This document shows, piece after piece, positions 46,909-59,559 of a stretch of DNA of 64,000 bases. Made by a program: the position numbers and the translations under genes. Origin of the DNA: Artocarpus heterophyllus (lineage: Eukaryota; Streptophyta; Magnoliopsida; Rosales; Moraceae); assembly GCA_025403435.1 (NCBI GenBank), contig JAJQZP010000253.1:372001-436000 (forward strand), in the 5' to 3' direction. The stretch's first letter is position 1. Each line of letters opens with the position of its first letter. The notes under the pieces were generated by a model, which saw only the letters and a program-made list of their open reading frames with translations, had not been told where the DNA came from and searched no databases.

Positions 46909-48216
46909 ATGGCTCTTATGCTTGACAATTGTGAAAGCATACTACTTTCTTTAGACTCCCACAAGTCAGTCCCCGCACCATTCCTCACCAAAACCTACCA
47001 GCTCGTCGACGACCCTTCCACCGACCATATCGTCTCTTGGGGCGAGGACGATACCACCTTCGTCGTTTGGCGTCCTCCTGAGTTCGCCAGAGATCTGCTC
47101 CCCAACTACTTCAAGCACAACAATTTCTCCAGCTTTGTCCGTCAACTCAACACCTACGTATGTATACACACACATATTATCTTGTCATTTACATAAAAAC
47201 ATGTTCATGATTGTTGTTTAATGGCTGATGTTGTTTGCTTTTTTTTATTTTTCTCGACAAAAAACTAGGGTTTTAGAAAGATTGTACCAGACAGATGGGA
47301 GTTCGCGAACGAGTTCTTCAAGAAGGGAGAGAAGCACTTGTTGTGCGAGATCCACCGGAGGAAGACGGCTCAGCCGCAAGTGGCTCTCAACCACCACCAC
47401 CACCCACATTCTCATCATCTTCATCATCATCAGATCGGAATCAACGGCCCAAGTTTCTTCCCCTTCTCCACCACCACTGCCGCCAGAGTCAGCATCTCTC
47501 CCCCCGACTCCGACGACAACGTCCCCAACAACAACATCTGGTCCTCCTGCGACTCTCCCCCGCTGACGTCATCTCCTAGAGGACCAGCGACAGCGGCCGT
47601 CCTCGGCGGAGGATCGTCGGCGAACTTCGGTGGCGGCGTGACGAGCTCCGTCACTGCACTCTCCGAGGACAACGAGAGGCTTAGACGGAGCAACTCCATG
47701 CTCATGTCTGAGCTCGCGCACATGAAAAAACTCTACAACGACATCATTTACTTCGTTCAGAACCATGTCAAGCCTGTCGCACCAAGCAACGTTTCGTACC
47801 CATCAGCTTCTCCTTTGCTTATTTGTAACGCGCCTAACGGTGGTTGCGGCAATAATGCCTCTTCGGTTGTAATACAAAAGCCCTTGAACCAGCTGCTTGG
47901 GTACTACCCGGGTAGTGTTGCAACTGTTAATAACCCTAATAAGGTACAACTAAGCAATCTTCAGATGAGTCATGGGGGTGCTTTGAACTCGCCATCGTCG
48001 AAAAGCTCGGTGACGATCCTCGAAGAGCCAAATACTAGTAATACTACTAATGGCTGCAAAACGAAGTTGTTTGGTGTGCATCTTCAGTCGAAAAAGAGGT
48101 TGCATCCCGAGTATGGTTCGGTTAACGGGACCAACAATATTGAAACTAACAAGGCTCGTTTGGTTCTAGAAAAGGATGATCTAGGCCTCAATCTCATGCC
48201 TCCTTCAACATGTTAG
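46909..48216 (+). CDS. HSFB4: Heat stress transcription factor B-4 (class B HSF; SCHIZORIZA-like)
   Basis: Two exons (46909-47157 and 47269-48216) encode 398 residues. The 111-bp intron sits after NTY in the DNA-binding domain, the position conserved in plant HSF genes. The winged-helix domain spans about 22-113 ([27 protein letters not shown], then [12 protein letters not shown]). A His-rich stretch (about 124-137) follows. A short class-B heptad region (about 208-252) contains [13 protein letters not shown]. The repressor motif LFGV (350-353) lies before basic KKR (358-360). The C terminus ends [10 protein letters not shown], as is usual for B4. Class B factors lack the acidic activation motif and normally repress or co-regulate. 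The Arabidopsis orthologue controls root ground-tissue and stem-cell fate. The start is the ATG nearest the conserved N terminus; an upstream in-frame stretch lacks ATG. Confidence 0.94.
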
Positions 48217-48747
48217 TCTTTCTTTTTTTCTTCTTCTTCTTATTCAAATCTATTCAAGAATATGAAAGCTCTTTATTTTTTTCTTTTACTTTTTTAAATT
48301 TTCTAGGTTTGGTTTTTTTTTTCCCCTCTTTTGGGCTTCTGATTTTAGTGAGGGTCTAGAATCAGATCATGATGATCAAATTGTTAGTGAAAATATATGT
48401 GTGTGTGTGGGTGTTTGTGATTGAGTCCGTGTTGACTCTCTGTAAATATTATAACTTTTAGAGTGGGTAATATCTTTTGTTCTTCCCACAAGCCATGAAT
48501 GCAGGTGGGTTTTGGTTAGAGTGAAGATCATCTCAAAGTAAGTTAAAATGGCCAACACCGTCGTTTTCCTATTTTTTTCTTCACTTTCAGTAGTGCAATT
48601 TATTGCTCTCTATCATGGGATCTCTTTTTTCCCCTTTCTTTTCTCTCCTTCTGCTTCAAATCAGTTTCTGATTGTACATGTTCTCTGAATGTTTCAGTTG
48701 CATTAATGCAATATAGAGAAGAGAGAGGGTGTGGATATAGAGCTTTC

Positions 48748-48787
<40 letters not shown>

Positions 48788-49163
48788 CTTCGGAAAAAGA
48801 AAAAAGATGGGAGGGTTTACAGGCTGTTTTATGGAAAATAAGTTACTCTAGGGCCTTCTCCATTTCATTCATTTATGGCTAAACGTACAAATATGAGTCA
48901 GGAAATACTTCGTTTAACTTCAAAAATCGATGAAAAAGAGAAAAAAAAGAAATAAAAATGTAAAGGAAGCTGACACCAAAATGACATTTCGTTTCCTTAA
49001 AATCCTATATATTAGCAATGTAATTATTATTATTATTATCATCGTTATAATTGTCAAAGAAGAAAGTATACTATGATTTTAATGAAAAGAAGGCCATCAT
49101 ATTCTTTTGATCAAGGTTATAATCTCTATTTCTCGTTTCCATGAAATGTCAGTCACGCAAGGG

Positions 49164-49199
<36 letters not shown>

Positions 49200-50503
49200 T
49201 AAAAAAAGGAAAACCAAAAGAGTTGAGTATTTCAATGAAAGCGAAATATAATAAGAAACTGACTACAAATGTTGGGTTTGTAATGTTTCTATCAAGGCTT
49301 CGATACTTCTTCTCCTTCTACTAAAGGGCCTGAAACCTTTGCCTTTTCCTACTTTAAGTACCTGATCAACTTCTTCAAACCCTTCTTTGGATTCCTCATT
49401 GCCTCCTATTTTTACTCTTCCTTCTTTCCTTTCACCTATTCCAACTTTTCTCTTTCCCTCTTTCAGAAAAAAAAGAAAATTTCATACATTATATATATAT
49501 ATATATATATACACATTCTTAGCTGATGGGTATACGAAACCATCTTTACCCAAAAACCTATGTTCTTTTTTTATGACCTTGATCGTCCCTTTGTCCAACA
49601 CCAACGTTTTGGCATAAAGTTTGATTAGCTATACACATTTTTAGTACTACTTGTTTCTTTTCTTGGCTCTTTTTATTTCTTTTAGTTGTTTATGTATTTC
49701 CATGCGGTGATTAAAGTTCTAAAATGAAAAAACTTTGTGCAGGCACGGATGGAAAGCAAAGATAAGAAAAAACTATTTTTAGCCTCTTAAGAAACAGAAC
49801 TTGTTATATTAATTATTGAGTTTGAATTAAAACATCTTTGTGGTACAATGATTTCTATTTCAAACTCCAAAAAAAAAAAAAAAGAAGACCCTAACCCTAG
49901 AGAAGTTTGACAATGGTGGATACCCTTTACTCTCTTTCATCTCTTTTCTCTATGCTTTTGACCCTTTTGGAACTTCGCACGTGACTAGCATTTGCACGTG
50001 TAGTCTACAATATTTATAGAAGCAAAGCCACTTCGTCCAATGGGGAGGGAAAGAAAGTGGGTGGATATGGGCTTTAAAAGTGAATTACGGATCATCCGGT
50101 AAAAGATGCTTCAGGTGGGAGAGTCTTCTGTTTTGTTGCTAAACAGCCGCATCGGACCGCGAAAATGGCTTCTTGAAAGCTTAAAAAGGAAAAAGAAAGA
50201 AGGAAGAGAAATTGGGTTTTTGAAAAAGACATTATTTTGCTTCGTTTTAAGTCTTCTGAATTCACTTTATTGACATTTTCTTCACCATTTCTTTTGGTTA
50301 CACACTTTTTTCACAGCTTTAAAAAAATAATCGTAATGAGAATACCAATATACATATATATATATATGTTGTTTTATGTATATATTTAGTGTGCGATTTT
50401 AGAAACGCACGACCGCAGAATCATCTACGCTTTCCTTTACTTTGCTTCGGGTTGTGCGAAGCTGCTTTATAGGATGGAATCAACAGACGCATAGCCGTCT
50501 ATA
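48217..50503. other. Downstream and intergenic DNA of the HSFB4 gene
   Basis: No further gene is seen. There are T-rich 3' flanking sequences, a CT-TA compound microsatellite (about 48749-48787) and TA runs at 49168-49194 and 49490-49511. Confidence 0.45.
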
Positions 50504-50996
50504 TGATGTGTTAAAGTATGATGACTTGAATTCAGTTTAGCTCGACCTGAAAAGTTTACGATGTGACAAATTATGAAGAAAAGTAAAAATATGATTTTTT
50601 ATGAGATCTGTGGTGGTAGGCTACGGGATCGGGCTGAAAAATGGGATTTTTTATGAGATCTATGGTGGTAGCGGAGGCCTGATCCCGTAGCCTACCACTG
50701 ATCTTGCAGGGGGTACGGGGTAGGCCCACGCAGTACGGACCGTTGTTGTTATGCCGTTTTGTTTATGTTTTTGGGCCCATAGGGTTTTACTTACACCTAT
50801 ATATATATATAATGTATTACGTTAGGGCTTTATGATTAGCAAATTTTCAACCTCCTTAGAGCCTCCATTGTAATTTTCACGAGTTTAGTGATTGTCTTCT
50901 CCTCTGCCAGTAGTTTTTTCCCGTTTTAGGTTTCTAGGTAAATTCTCTGTATATTTTTTATCTTTGTTTCTATCGCATTAATTTCGCAACATGATG
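50504..50996. mobile_element. Solo LTR, 483 bp, probably Ty1/copia, with target duplications
   Basis: The element (50509-50991) begins TGTTAAAGTATG and ends ATTTCGCAACA. Perfect TGATG duplications flank it at 50504-50508 and 50992-50996. Short length and phrases such as CCTCTGCCAGTAGTTTTTTC near the end are typical of Ty1/copia LTRs; that class is inference. No internal region or second LTR is present. An 18-base perfect inverted repeat (50613-50630 with 50681-50698) and an overlapping direct repeat (TTTTTTATGAGATCT at 50596 and 50647) lie inside. Confidence 0.88.
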
Positions 50997-53686
50997 CCTG
51001 CTTGAATGTTGATCTCGATTAACTTAAAAAGAAAGGTAGAAAACAAAGTTATGTAGTTGGTTTGAGATTACAAGAAAAATTCTAATGTCATCATGGGTGC
51101 TGCTAAGAAGAACACCACTTCTTTTGATGAAAAATAAATAAATAAAGAAGAATATTAATACTTGTTTATATATATATATATATACACATTCGTCAGTCTC
51201 ATTAAAATATATACTTATAGCCTAATTACGGATGAGGGTGAATACTAATACTTGTGTGATAAATTTAAGTATATCTAACAAATATTTCTTGTGCATACTA
51301 AAATTTTGTGATGCAATAGTATAGAGTGGAATGGAAGATAGTAGAATAAGTATAATTTTTTAAAAAACAATAAACATTTATAATTACGGTATTTGTAAAA
51401 GAGAGGAGCGTAAGAATATACTTTAGTAATCAAAGGTTTCTTCGCAACTTCCGCAATACATAAAGTTGTTAGGGAATTTTTTTTTTAAGTACAGGTTATA
51501 ACATGTACTATTATAAAATAAGAAATGAAAACTATACGTGTGATCGAACCCACAATTCTCACCCAAATCCCTGGTAATGTCCCCCACCCCCTTCTTTGTT
51601 ATTAGATTAGAAAAAACTCTTTTTGTCACTTGATATGTTCTTGTTATGTCATATGTCATCTTATTTTTTAACAAAAACAAAACAGAACATTAGACTATTA
51701 TTTTATATATTATTAAAATTTCGTCACTCTTTAATATTATAAATTCATTTCTTTTTCTTTTAATGAACGGGCTTGTACATTTTATGCAAGTTTTTTACTT
51801 TTAAATGTTATATTGCTTACTTATACATTATAGTGGACTTAAAGGATTACATATAAGTTACATATATTTTTTTAAATGACAAATAGATAATTTTTGTCAA
51901 ATGCTAAAAAAATTTTAATTTTTTTTTTTAAAATTAGATAATTTTTTTTAAAATTTCTTTATAAAATTCGGGTGGTCTAGGCCTAGGGCCGGGCGAACTA
52001 GGCCGGCCTGATTTTTCCCTTTGGCTTGTATGGACCTTGCCGGGCAGCCCAAATTGACAACTCTAAACTTAAAAAAAGAGGGAAAAAAATAAAAAAGCCA
52101 GATGAAATTATATAAGCTAATACTTTCAAAAAAAATAAAAGAGTACGACGAATCACAATTAAGCTAATACGTGTTTTTGGGTCTTATTTTGAGATGATGA
52201 TCTAGGGTGAATTTGTGGAATACCATTTCTAAGGGATGGTAATAAAAAATATAGGGCTGCAACCTTTTTGTACAATATATTTTAAGGTTTCATACTATAC
52301 ACTCAATCTCAAATCATTGTAGAAGCATGCCCTGTAATACCATTTCTAAGGGGCTGGTCGATAAACATATATACATATATAGACACACACACGTGATGCA
52401 TTATAACATTATTCATAGTAAACACTCAGTTTTGAATTGTAGAATTATGTCATCATATTGCATTTAATACGGAAATGTATATCTTTTCTATACAATTTTT
52501 GACTAAGAAACTACAAAAAATACTCTTGAAATAAAGAAAAAAAGAAGAAGAGGAAATACTGAGATACGCACACACAAGAGTATTTACTAAAATAAGTTAA
52601 TCGTATTCACAAGATCGAGAAGTCTACTTATTTAGGAATTAGGATCACAAATCAAATGCAAGTGCTCAAGGCAGGACGTTGAAAGTCAAAACTTAATTTG
52701 CGCCCGTTATAACCTATAAATGGTTAGGATTACATAGCGCAACAATGGCTTCTTGCCTAACCCAAAAAGAGTATCGGAGAATACATAAGAATCTCCACAT
52801 TATCGGTCATGAGAATGGAAATAGAGTTGGACAAGGTTAGGTTCAATCCATATGAGATTGATCATACATATCTTGCAAGGATGCTATGAAACTGAAAACG
52901 CCAAGAGGTGTAGTTTGTGGTGGGTGAGCTTGAGTGGGGCTAGGACAACAACATAAATGAAGATGAATGGGAGTCAAATGACTATTGTTAAATGGGGCTA
53001 CGAGAGAAAGTCGACAGGAGGTAAACTAGAAAGTGTTTTTTTTTTTTTTTTTTTTACAAATATGCTACAAAAATAAAGCTTGCAATGATTTATACTACTA
53101 AAAAAATGATTGCAAAAAATGCCATATCACATCATCCTATTATAATTTATAATATCAAATATACCCTCATTGCACAAATTAGATAAGATATTTTTTTTAT
53201 TGCCACTAAGAATATATTAGTCTTTTTAGTTTATCTGTCTTTTTATTTGTGATATTTAATTGGATAGTTTTTTTAAACGTGGCATAAATCAATCCAAAAA
53301 AAAAAAATGCGGCATGAAACATAAATATTTTGTTTCTAACTCATGTTTTGGTGTCTAACGCTTTTGGGCTGAAGTTTTAAGCCCACATCCATTGGGAATG
53401 GACCTTTTTAAGTTTAGTAAAACTTTGAGTAACGCCACTAAGTGGCATTCATTCTTGGATTTCTTCACTCCTTCAAGAATTTTGAATCTCACACTATAAG
53501 ATCAATTAACGGATAACAAAATGTGCTTTATTGAAATTGTCCCTACCGCCCACCGGTCAAAGCTAATCTACTAGATTAACGAAACCTAATGGCACCAGAA
53601 TAAATGCCAACCACAGGTGACTCAATAATAATGAAAAATTGATCCTAATAATAATAGTGAGCATTGGCCGTCGATGATAATAGGTA
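50997..53686. other. AT-rich intergenic DNA with a possible hAT-type terminus
   Basis: No gene seen. Around 51970-52068 a GC-richer patch with GGCCGGGC/GGCCGGCC motifs ends AGCCCAAATTGACAACTCTA. Read in reverse, this resembles a hAT terminus (TAGAGTTGTCAATTTGGGC). The partner end was not found, so it is only a possible truncated element. The rest is low-complexity A/T sequence. Confidence 0.4.
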
Positions 53687-53965
53687 GTCGGAGAGAAATC
53701 TAGCAGGTTATCATATGTCATCTACCAAGCTATTTCTATATTTTGAACAAATATCACAGGTCTTCTACGCACGCTAGTTGCCGGAGAAGAATCTGGTACA
53801 TTATCACTCACTGATAATCTACAGGTTATTCCTATTTTTCAACATATATCAACAGTCTTCGGTGCGGATTCCAGGTCGTTCGCAGGAAAGTATCTACTTG
53901 ATTATTATTGATAGTCAACCAGATTATTCTACTTTTCGACAAGTATTATTAGTCTTCTTTGGCCC
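53687..53965. repeat. Three diverged tandem repeats of about 93 bp
   Basis: Units 53687-53776, 53777-53873 and 53874-53965 share the order GG.GAAAGnATCT, then GATAATCTACCAG-TTATTCTATTTTTC-ACA-ATAT-A, then AGTCTTC. The last parts align best (for example AACAGTCTTC and ATTAGTCTTC). They are clearly diverged, so the expansion is old. An accidental open frame crosses them, but no protein family is recognised. Confidence 0.65.
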
Positions 53966-55694
53966 AACTCAAAAATATGGAGAAAATTATATGGTACGCC
54001 ACACTTTTAAAAAATATGTTTATTCTTTCGATAACAATCTACGAGATTATTTTTGGTACCCGCATAACAATAACAATAAAAGAAAATCAGGTGTTTCTTT
54101 GCGGCCTATCGCCTTGACCCCTACGGCAATCACTGCCGTTGACCTTGCACATAGTCTCAGCTTGTCTAACGACTGTAATCTAAAATTTTGTTAAAGAAAA
54201 CTTGGAAACAAGATGTATCTTTGATTCCACAATCCAAAAAAATTGATAAAACTAAAAAAAAAAAAAAAAAAAAAACTCACACACATGGTCACAAATTTGG
54301 TTTCAGAATGAATTTTCACTTTTTGTTTTTTAAGAAAAAAGAAAAAACTGTTTTAGAAAGACAACATCTAGACGAAGTTTCAAGAGTTTGGATGAATTGT
54401 AGCATAGGCCTATATTTTAAAATGATTTAACGTAAAAAAAATAACAACATATTATGGACAATAACACTATACTAATACAGAATAAATGAGACCCTACAAC
54501 GAAACCTTTTTTACTACCTATGATTACTTAAAATGGAGAATATTTCTTTTCACACTGCTTATACTTCGAAAGATCACTGGCACTCGTCTACTGTGGGAAA
54601 TTAATGAACGCCCCAAAATTTGAAGCCAGACAATTGGGAAGGATGATTTTGACCGTCTGATTTCAGCCATTTGCAGATCAGAAAATTATGATCCAAGTTA
54701 AAACTTGAAAGTGATAATTTGACGAAGATCTTGCAGAGAAAGTGAAATCAAAGATGGGACCATTTCTCATTGAATATATATATATGTATATACATATATA
54801 AATAATAGCAGGATATAATTTTTTACTACATTTAAAGAGAAAATATCTGATATGAAAGTAAACTAGCACATATTATATGGTAGCTAGGAGATAATAGTAA
54901 ACTATATAATATAGATAAAATAATATATGAATATAATTAATATCAAAGTAAAACTAGAGCATCACATATTAGTAATATACGTAATATAGATAAAATAATA
55001 TGTGTGTAATGTATTATTTTGCTTCTTAGAAAGTCTGCTTCCGATTCCCAATGGGGAGAGAGAGGACGGAAGAAAGTGGGGAAGAAACAAGAATTATTAT
55101 AATACATTTGTTTGCTATTCACGCATATATTATTTGTTTGGCCATTTATTTTAATACATTTACATACAAATATTATAAATGAGCTGTGGGGGAGAGAAGA
55201 TAAGGCGCTGCATCCATGATCGATAATGGAAAGTTAAAAATCCACCCAACAGCAAGATCTCTTTCCTTTAGATTCTTTTCATCCAATCGAACCTTTTCTT
55301 ACAGAGAACATTTACCTTTATTCATGTCTTCTTGATTAAACAAATATTATATTACAAATAACATAAAGACAGAAAGTTAGAGAGGGGTAGTTCTCCTCAT
55401 CAATCTTGACAGTGCTTTGAAATCATAGTGTGTATAATTTATTTATTTATTCTTATTTTTCGTGTTTTGAAATGGTGTTGCAGAAAAGAAAGCAGGAAAC
55501 AACCCAACAACACATGTTTCTTTTTCTTTTTATTTCTCTCTCTCTTCTCCTGCTATCTTTCACCCACTTCTGCACAGTACAACTGCCGTGTTGATGCCTT
55601 AAGCCCAATCCTATTATTATTATTATTTTTTTTTTTTACTGATTTTGTGCTGTAATAATTTTTGTTTCAAGCATAATGTGCACGCATCGAGAAT
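53966..55694. other. AT-rich intergenic DNA
   Basis: I see no gene. It includes an A-run of about 20 bases near 54256, TA runs near 54775-54800, and short direct repeats such as TATAGATAAAATAATAT (about 54910 and 54988). Confidence 0.4.
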
Positions 55695-56045
55695 TTTTTA
55701 GAGCATTGTATACCTTCTTTTCTTTGTGATGTAAGAGAAATGAGCTGTATTAGTTGTTTTATATTTTAGCTTTGTTTTATTGTTATTTTATTACTAACAC
55801 TTTTAGTGTGTATTTGTTATCGTTTTGTTAGAAGGTTATAAATACTTTTATAAGTTAATTGTAACGGAAACTTAGATTATTGACTGTTGAATACAAACTT
55901 TGAGTGTTTTCTCTCTTAATTAAGGATTTCCTTCTTGAAGTGTTTTCTTTAGGAGGATTTCAAATCCTCTGTACGGATTAAGCTAGTAAAAATCTATCTT
56001 CCTAATTCGATTGCATTATCTTGTGCTTTGTTTTTGAAACAAACA
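55695..56045 (+). mobile_element. Possible LTR or LTR fragment, copia-like
   Basis: The block GTTAGAAGGTTATAAATAC, then GAATACAAACTTTGAGTG, ending TTTTTGAAACAAACA, resembles the promoter and 3' parts of a plant copia LTR. I could not find matching 5-bp flanks for any TG...CA pair, so the boundaries are approximate and the call is weak. Confidence 0.3.
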
Positions 56046-57424
56046 AAATATAAATATGAGCATATATGCCGTTTTCTTAATATATCTCCTCGCTATACTT
56101 TATTATAAATATGCATTCATTAGTTTGCAATCCCAGATTTCCAAAACTAGTACCTGATCATCTTTTTCTTGACTTCGTAAAATGGCAATTTGATTTATAA
56201 GTTTTAGCCAGCACATATTATCTGCAGGCAAAAACTTGCGTAAGCTTACCTCCACATGCAAATATAAAAATTATTATTATTATATATATATATATATAGT
56301 CTATATATTCTCCCGATTAATATATTCACTGCTAGCTGATTAAACGTTGCCATTTATCACCGCAAAATGCATTCTTATATTCATTGAACTGGTTGACATC
56401 TAACCTTATGATCAACGCGTACTAGCTAGGTACCATTTTTAGCTGGTCACACATGCACCACTTAATTTACGATGCATGGACCAGCTGCTTTTAAGTTGCT
56501 AGTTTAATTTCGCTCTTCGTATTCATTGATTTCACTTTAGTTCTTTGGAAACTCTACCCAAAAAAATAAATATCTACTTGAATATGTTTTTCAAGGTGAC
56601 AATGTCCTTTACATGCATTTTTGGAAAGCTTTAGCAATTCGGCAAAAATATCTCCTACCAAATAAAACTTGTCGTTTCTCGAAGTCTCTGTGTGAATGCT
56701 CCCCCTAGATGTCTACTTATCGACGTCTCCATCATATCATTACCAGGGCCTACTACCAATGTGTGCTGGATAGTGTGTAGGTCAACAAAATTAAGGCTTG
56801 TGAATTCTTCTCACGATTATATTATTGATCAATGTAAATTGAAAGCTTCGTGGGTGTCAATACATAGTTGTGCTCCATACAATCATTTTACATGTATGTC
56901 ATATAGAAGGATGAAAATGTCGATGTGTATAAAAATATTGGTATTATCTAAATATTTTAAGAAAGTATCGACAAAAAATATTAATATTGATAAAAATCAA
57001 CGTAAATTATAGAAATTCATCGTAAAATAATTTATTTTTAAATGAGACTTCAAAAAACTATAAAATAACTAATCTTCCATAAATTAGATTAAACACTCAA
57101 CTAAAATACTAATTGTATGATAAATATGCATTGTAAGAAATTATCACTGTATGATAAATGATAAACATTTCATAAATTAAGTAAAAAATTTGAAAGTCAA
57201 CCTAACACAAATACCTTACATCTAGAGTTTCATAGAAGACGAAAAAATCAATGTTAGAATGAGCTTCTAAAAGATAGAAAGGCATTTGGAATACTTTCTT
57301 GCTTTAAACAATATTAAACCAAAACATGAATTTTGAACAATTAAAAAGTTTAAATTAAAAAACACTTAAATTTTACTACATTCAAAAGTAAATAAACAAA
57401 ATACAAAGTAGTGGTATTTTGTTG
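56046..57424. other. AT-rich intergenic DNA
   Basis: No gene seen. The open frame around 56692-57012 shows no recognisable domain and becomes low-complexity at its end. Confidence 0.4.
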
Positions 57425-57700
57425 ATCTTTCTTTCTGTAAAATTTTCATGAAATTTTGACATTTGACACCATACTTTTAACAGAAATCAGTGTTTTCATG
57501 AAAAGATCAATACTTACTTAAATTTTTATGAAATTTATTAAATATTCTAGGGAAAAAAACTATGCGCCCATTCTTATTTGACATTATAGTTTTAGCATAA
57601 ATCGATTCATTAAAAGATCAATATTTATGGAAATTTTCATGAATTTTTTAGATATTCTAAGTAAAAAATACTAGGCCTCTATTCTCATATCGGTATTTTT
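57425..57700. repeat. Diverged tandem repeat, about 111-bp period
   Basis: AAAAGATCAATACTTA at 57501 and AAAAGATCAATATTTA at 57612 start blocks that stay similar for about 75 bases. Both pass through a Phe-rich AT-block, TTAAATATTCTAG-G-AAAAA-ACTA and TTAGATATTCTAAGTAAAAAATACTA, and end in a C-rich CATTCTTAT/TATTCTCAT. A partial third unit may precede them. Confidence 0.6.
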
Positions 57701-59559
57701 AGAATATGAGAATTTCTTCAAAAGTAAAAGTCGTTTTGTCAAACTTAGGTTGTATGCACATTTAACCGATTATATCAGGTTGCTTCGTAATTTTAGTTAC
57801 ACGTACGTAAAAAGTATTGTCCGAAGAAATTAAAAACCTCGCGTGTCTAGAGAATATGAATAGGATATATGTGTAAGCAAAGTTTCATAGTTCAATTTAG
57901 ATCTTTTTTATCAAAAAAAATTTAAGGTGATAAATTCAAACTCTATATTTAAAGTGAAGTTAATTAATTAGATGTGACTTTACAGTTCAACTGTGTTTGC
58001 AAGACTGCAACCACACAATGTCATTGTTTTTCATTTGTATTATGTTATAGGATAACAGATAGTGACTTGACCGTCCCAGTTGCTACTCCTTATCCCTTCA
58101 TAATTATTTAAGAAGATGGGTAATAATAGAACCAATATGATATTATAACAACACGAATAGAAATAGTGTTAACTTTTCTCATTAAAAAATAGTGTAACCA
58201 AAGTCGTATAGGGGTTTGTTCTAAAGATAAAGAGGAGTAATTCGAAGCTATAAATCTATCTTTTGTTTGATAAATGAGTTTACATGTTACAATACAATAT
58301 AAAAATATACTATATATAAAACTCTCACGTATTTAAACTTATTTTTTAAGTTGAAACTCACATGAGAAACACTCTACCATAAATAATGTAAGGCTAGGAA
58401 ATATATTATAGATGGGAAGGTGAAAGCTCTGAATGTGCATAGTAAGTTCGTTAACAAATTCCGGCACATGAAGCAGGTTCCCCTCAGAACCTGATCCCTC
58501 TCGAAAAGCGTTCCCAAATCAGTAAGAGTGAGATATGTGAGATTTTGGACTGGTGGATTTGGTGTACTTGTAGTTTAGTTTTCACATTTTCCTTTCAAAA
58601 AAAGAAAAAAGAAAATAAAAGTATTGACATTTCACACTTAAAAGGCCAAGGGGATAATTGCAAACAGCTAAATGGAGTAGGACCCTTCTATTGGACCGTT
58701 GCCACGTGGGCATCCCCGTTGGAGCCAACGGCAACGGATCCCCACCGCCAACAAGGAATTGTATCTCTCATTTATAGGGGTCTGTTGAGATTTCTGACAC
58801 CTCCTCATGTGAGTGGGCCTTTCCCTTCCTGAAAAAGAAAGCGAAAGTGGTTTTAGGGCAAAGTTATACCACATTGCTACTACTCCAACACTACTTCCAC
58901 TCAAAGTTCTATTAATATTATAACCAGATATAAATCAGAGGAACAAAATGATTCAGCAACATCAAAAAAAAAAAAGAAGCAATTATTCTACCCCGACAGA
59001 CGCTGTTGGTAGATCTGGTCAATAAGTACATTTTTTTTCCTGTACGTTGAACCCTCAATTACTTACATTTGTTTGCCAAATATTCCTTATCATTTATTTT
59101 TTGGCTAAACTATATCGTTTTTTTTTTTTTTTTCAATTTTTGCCTCAGCAGCTTGTTTATTTCACATATGTATTCCGTAGACATATAATTAAAATTGCGG
59201 GTGGTATCGGTTTATGGTGGGGATTTTTTTCTTATATTTTATGGTCATTGTGACTATTAATGTGTGTACTTTTTTTATTTATAATGCAAATCATTGAAAA
59301 TTAAAAATTGCCAAAGTGCCTTATATCTTGTTTAATTAATTAGTCTAATATGATTAGATCCTGAATTTCCCTACTTTTATCTTGAGGACTTGGCCCACAA
59401 GTTTTGCTGGTTGAAGAATCATAGATATGCAAGTGCAAGCTCGAGATGATTCTCCAATATGATGTTCCTCTAGTTTCTAGGCAGCAATAATCATGGATAT
59501 TTGATTTTTTATTGTTTTACTTTTTATCCGCTGCCGAAAGAGGAGAATGTTCCCCCTTC
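57701..59559. other. AT-rich intergenic DNA
   Basis: No gene seen. A weak copy of the small dispersed repeat lies at about 58262-58366. The patch at 58670-58830 is more GC-rich (CCACGTGG-like and GGATCCCCACCGCC) but has no recognisable product. Confidence 0.4.

Noticed and set aside
53778..54194. 138-codon frame on the plus strand
   Set aside because: It crosses the diverged tandem repeats at 53687-53965 and low-complexity sequence. Reading openness is not shared by the repeat units.
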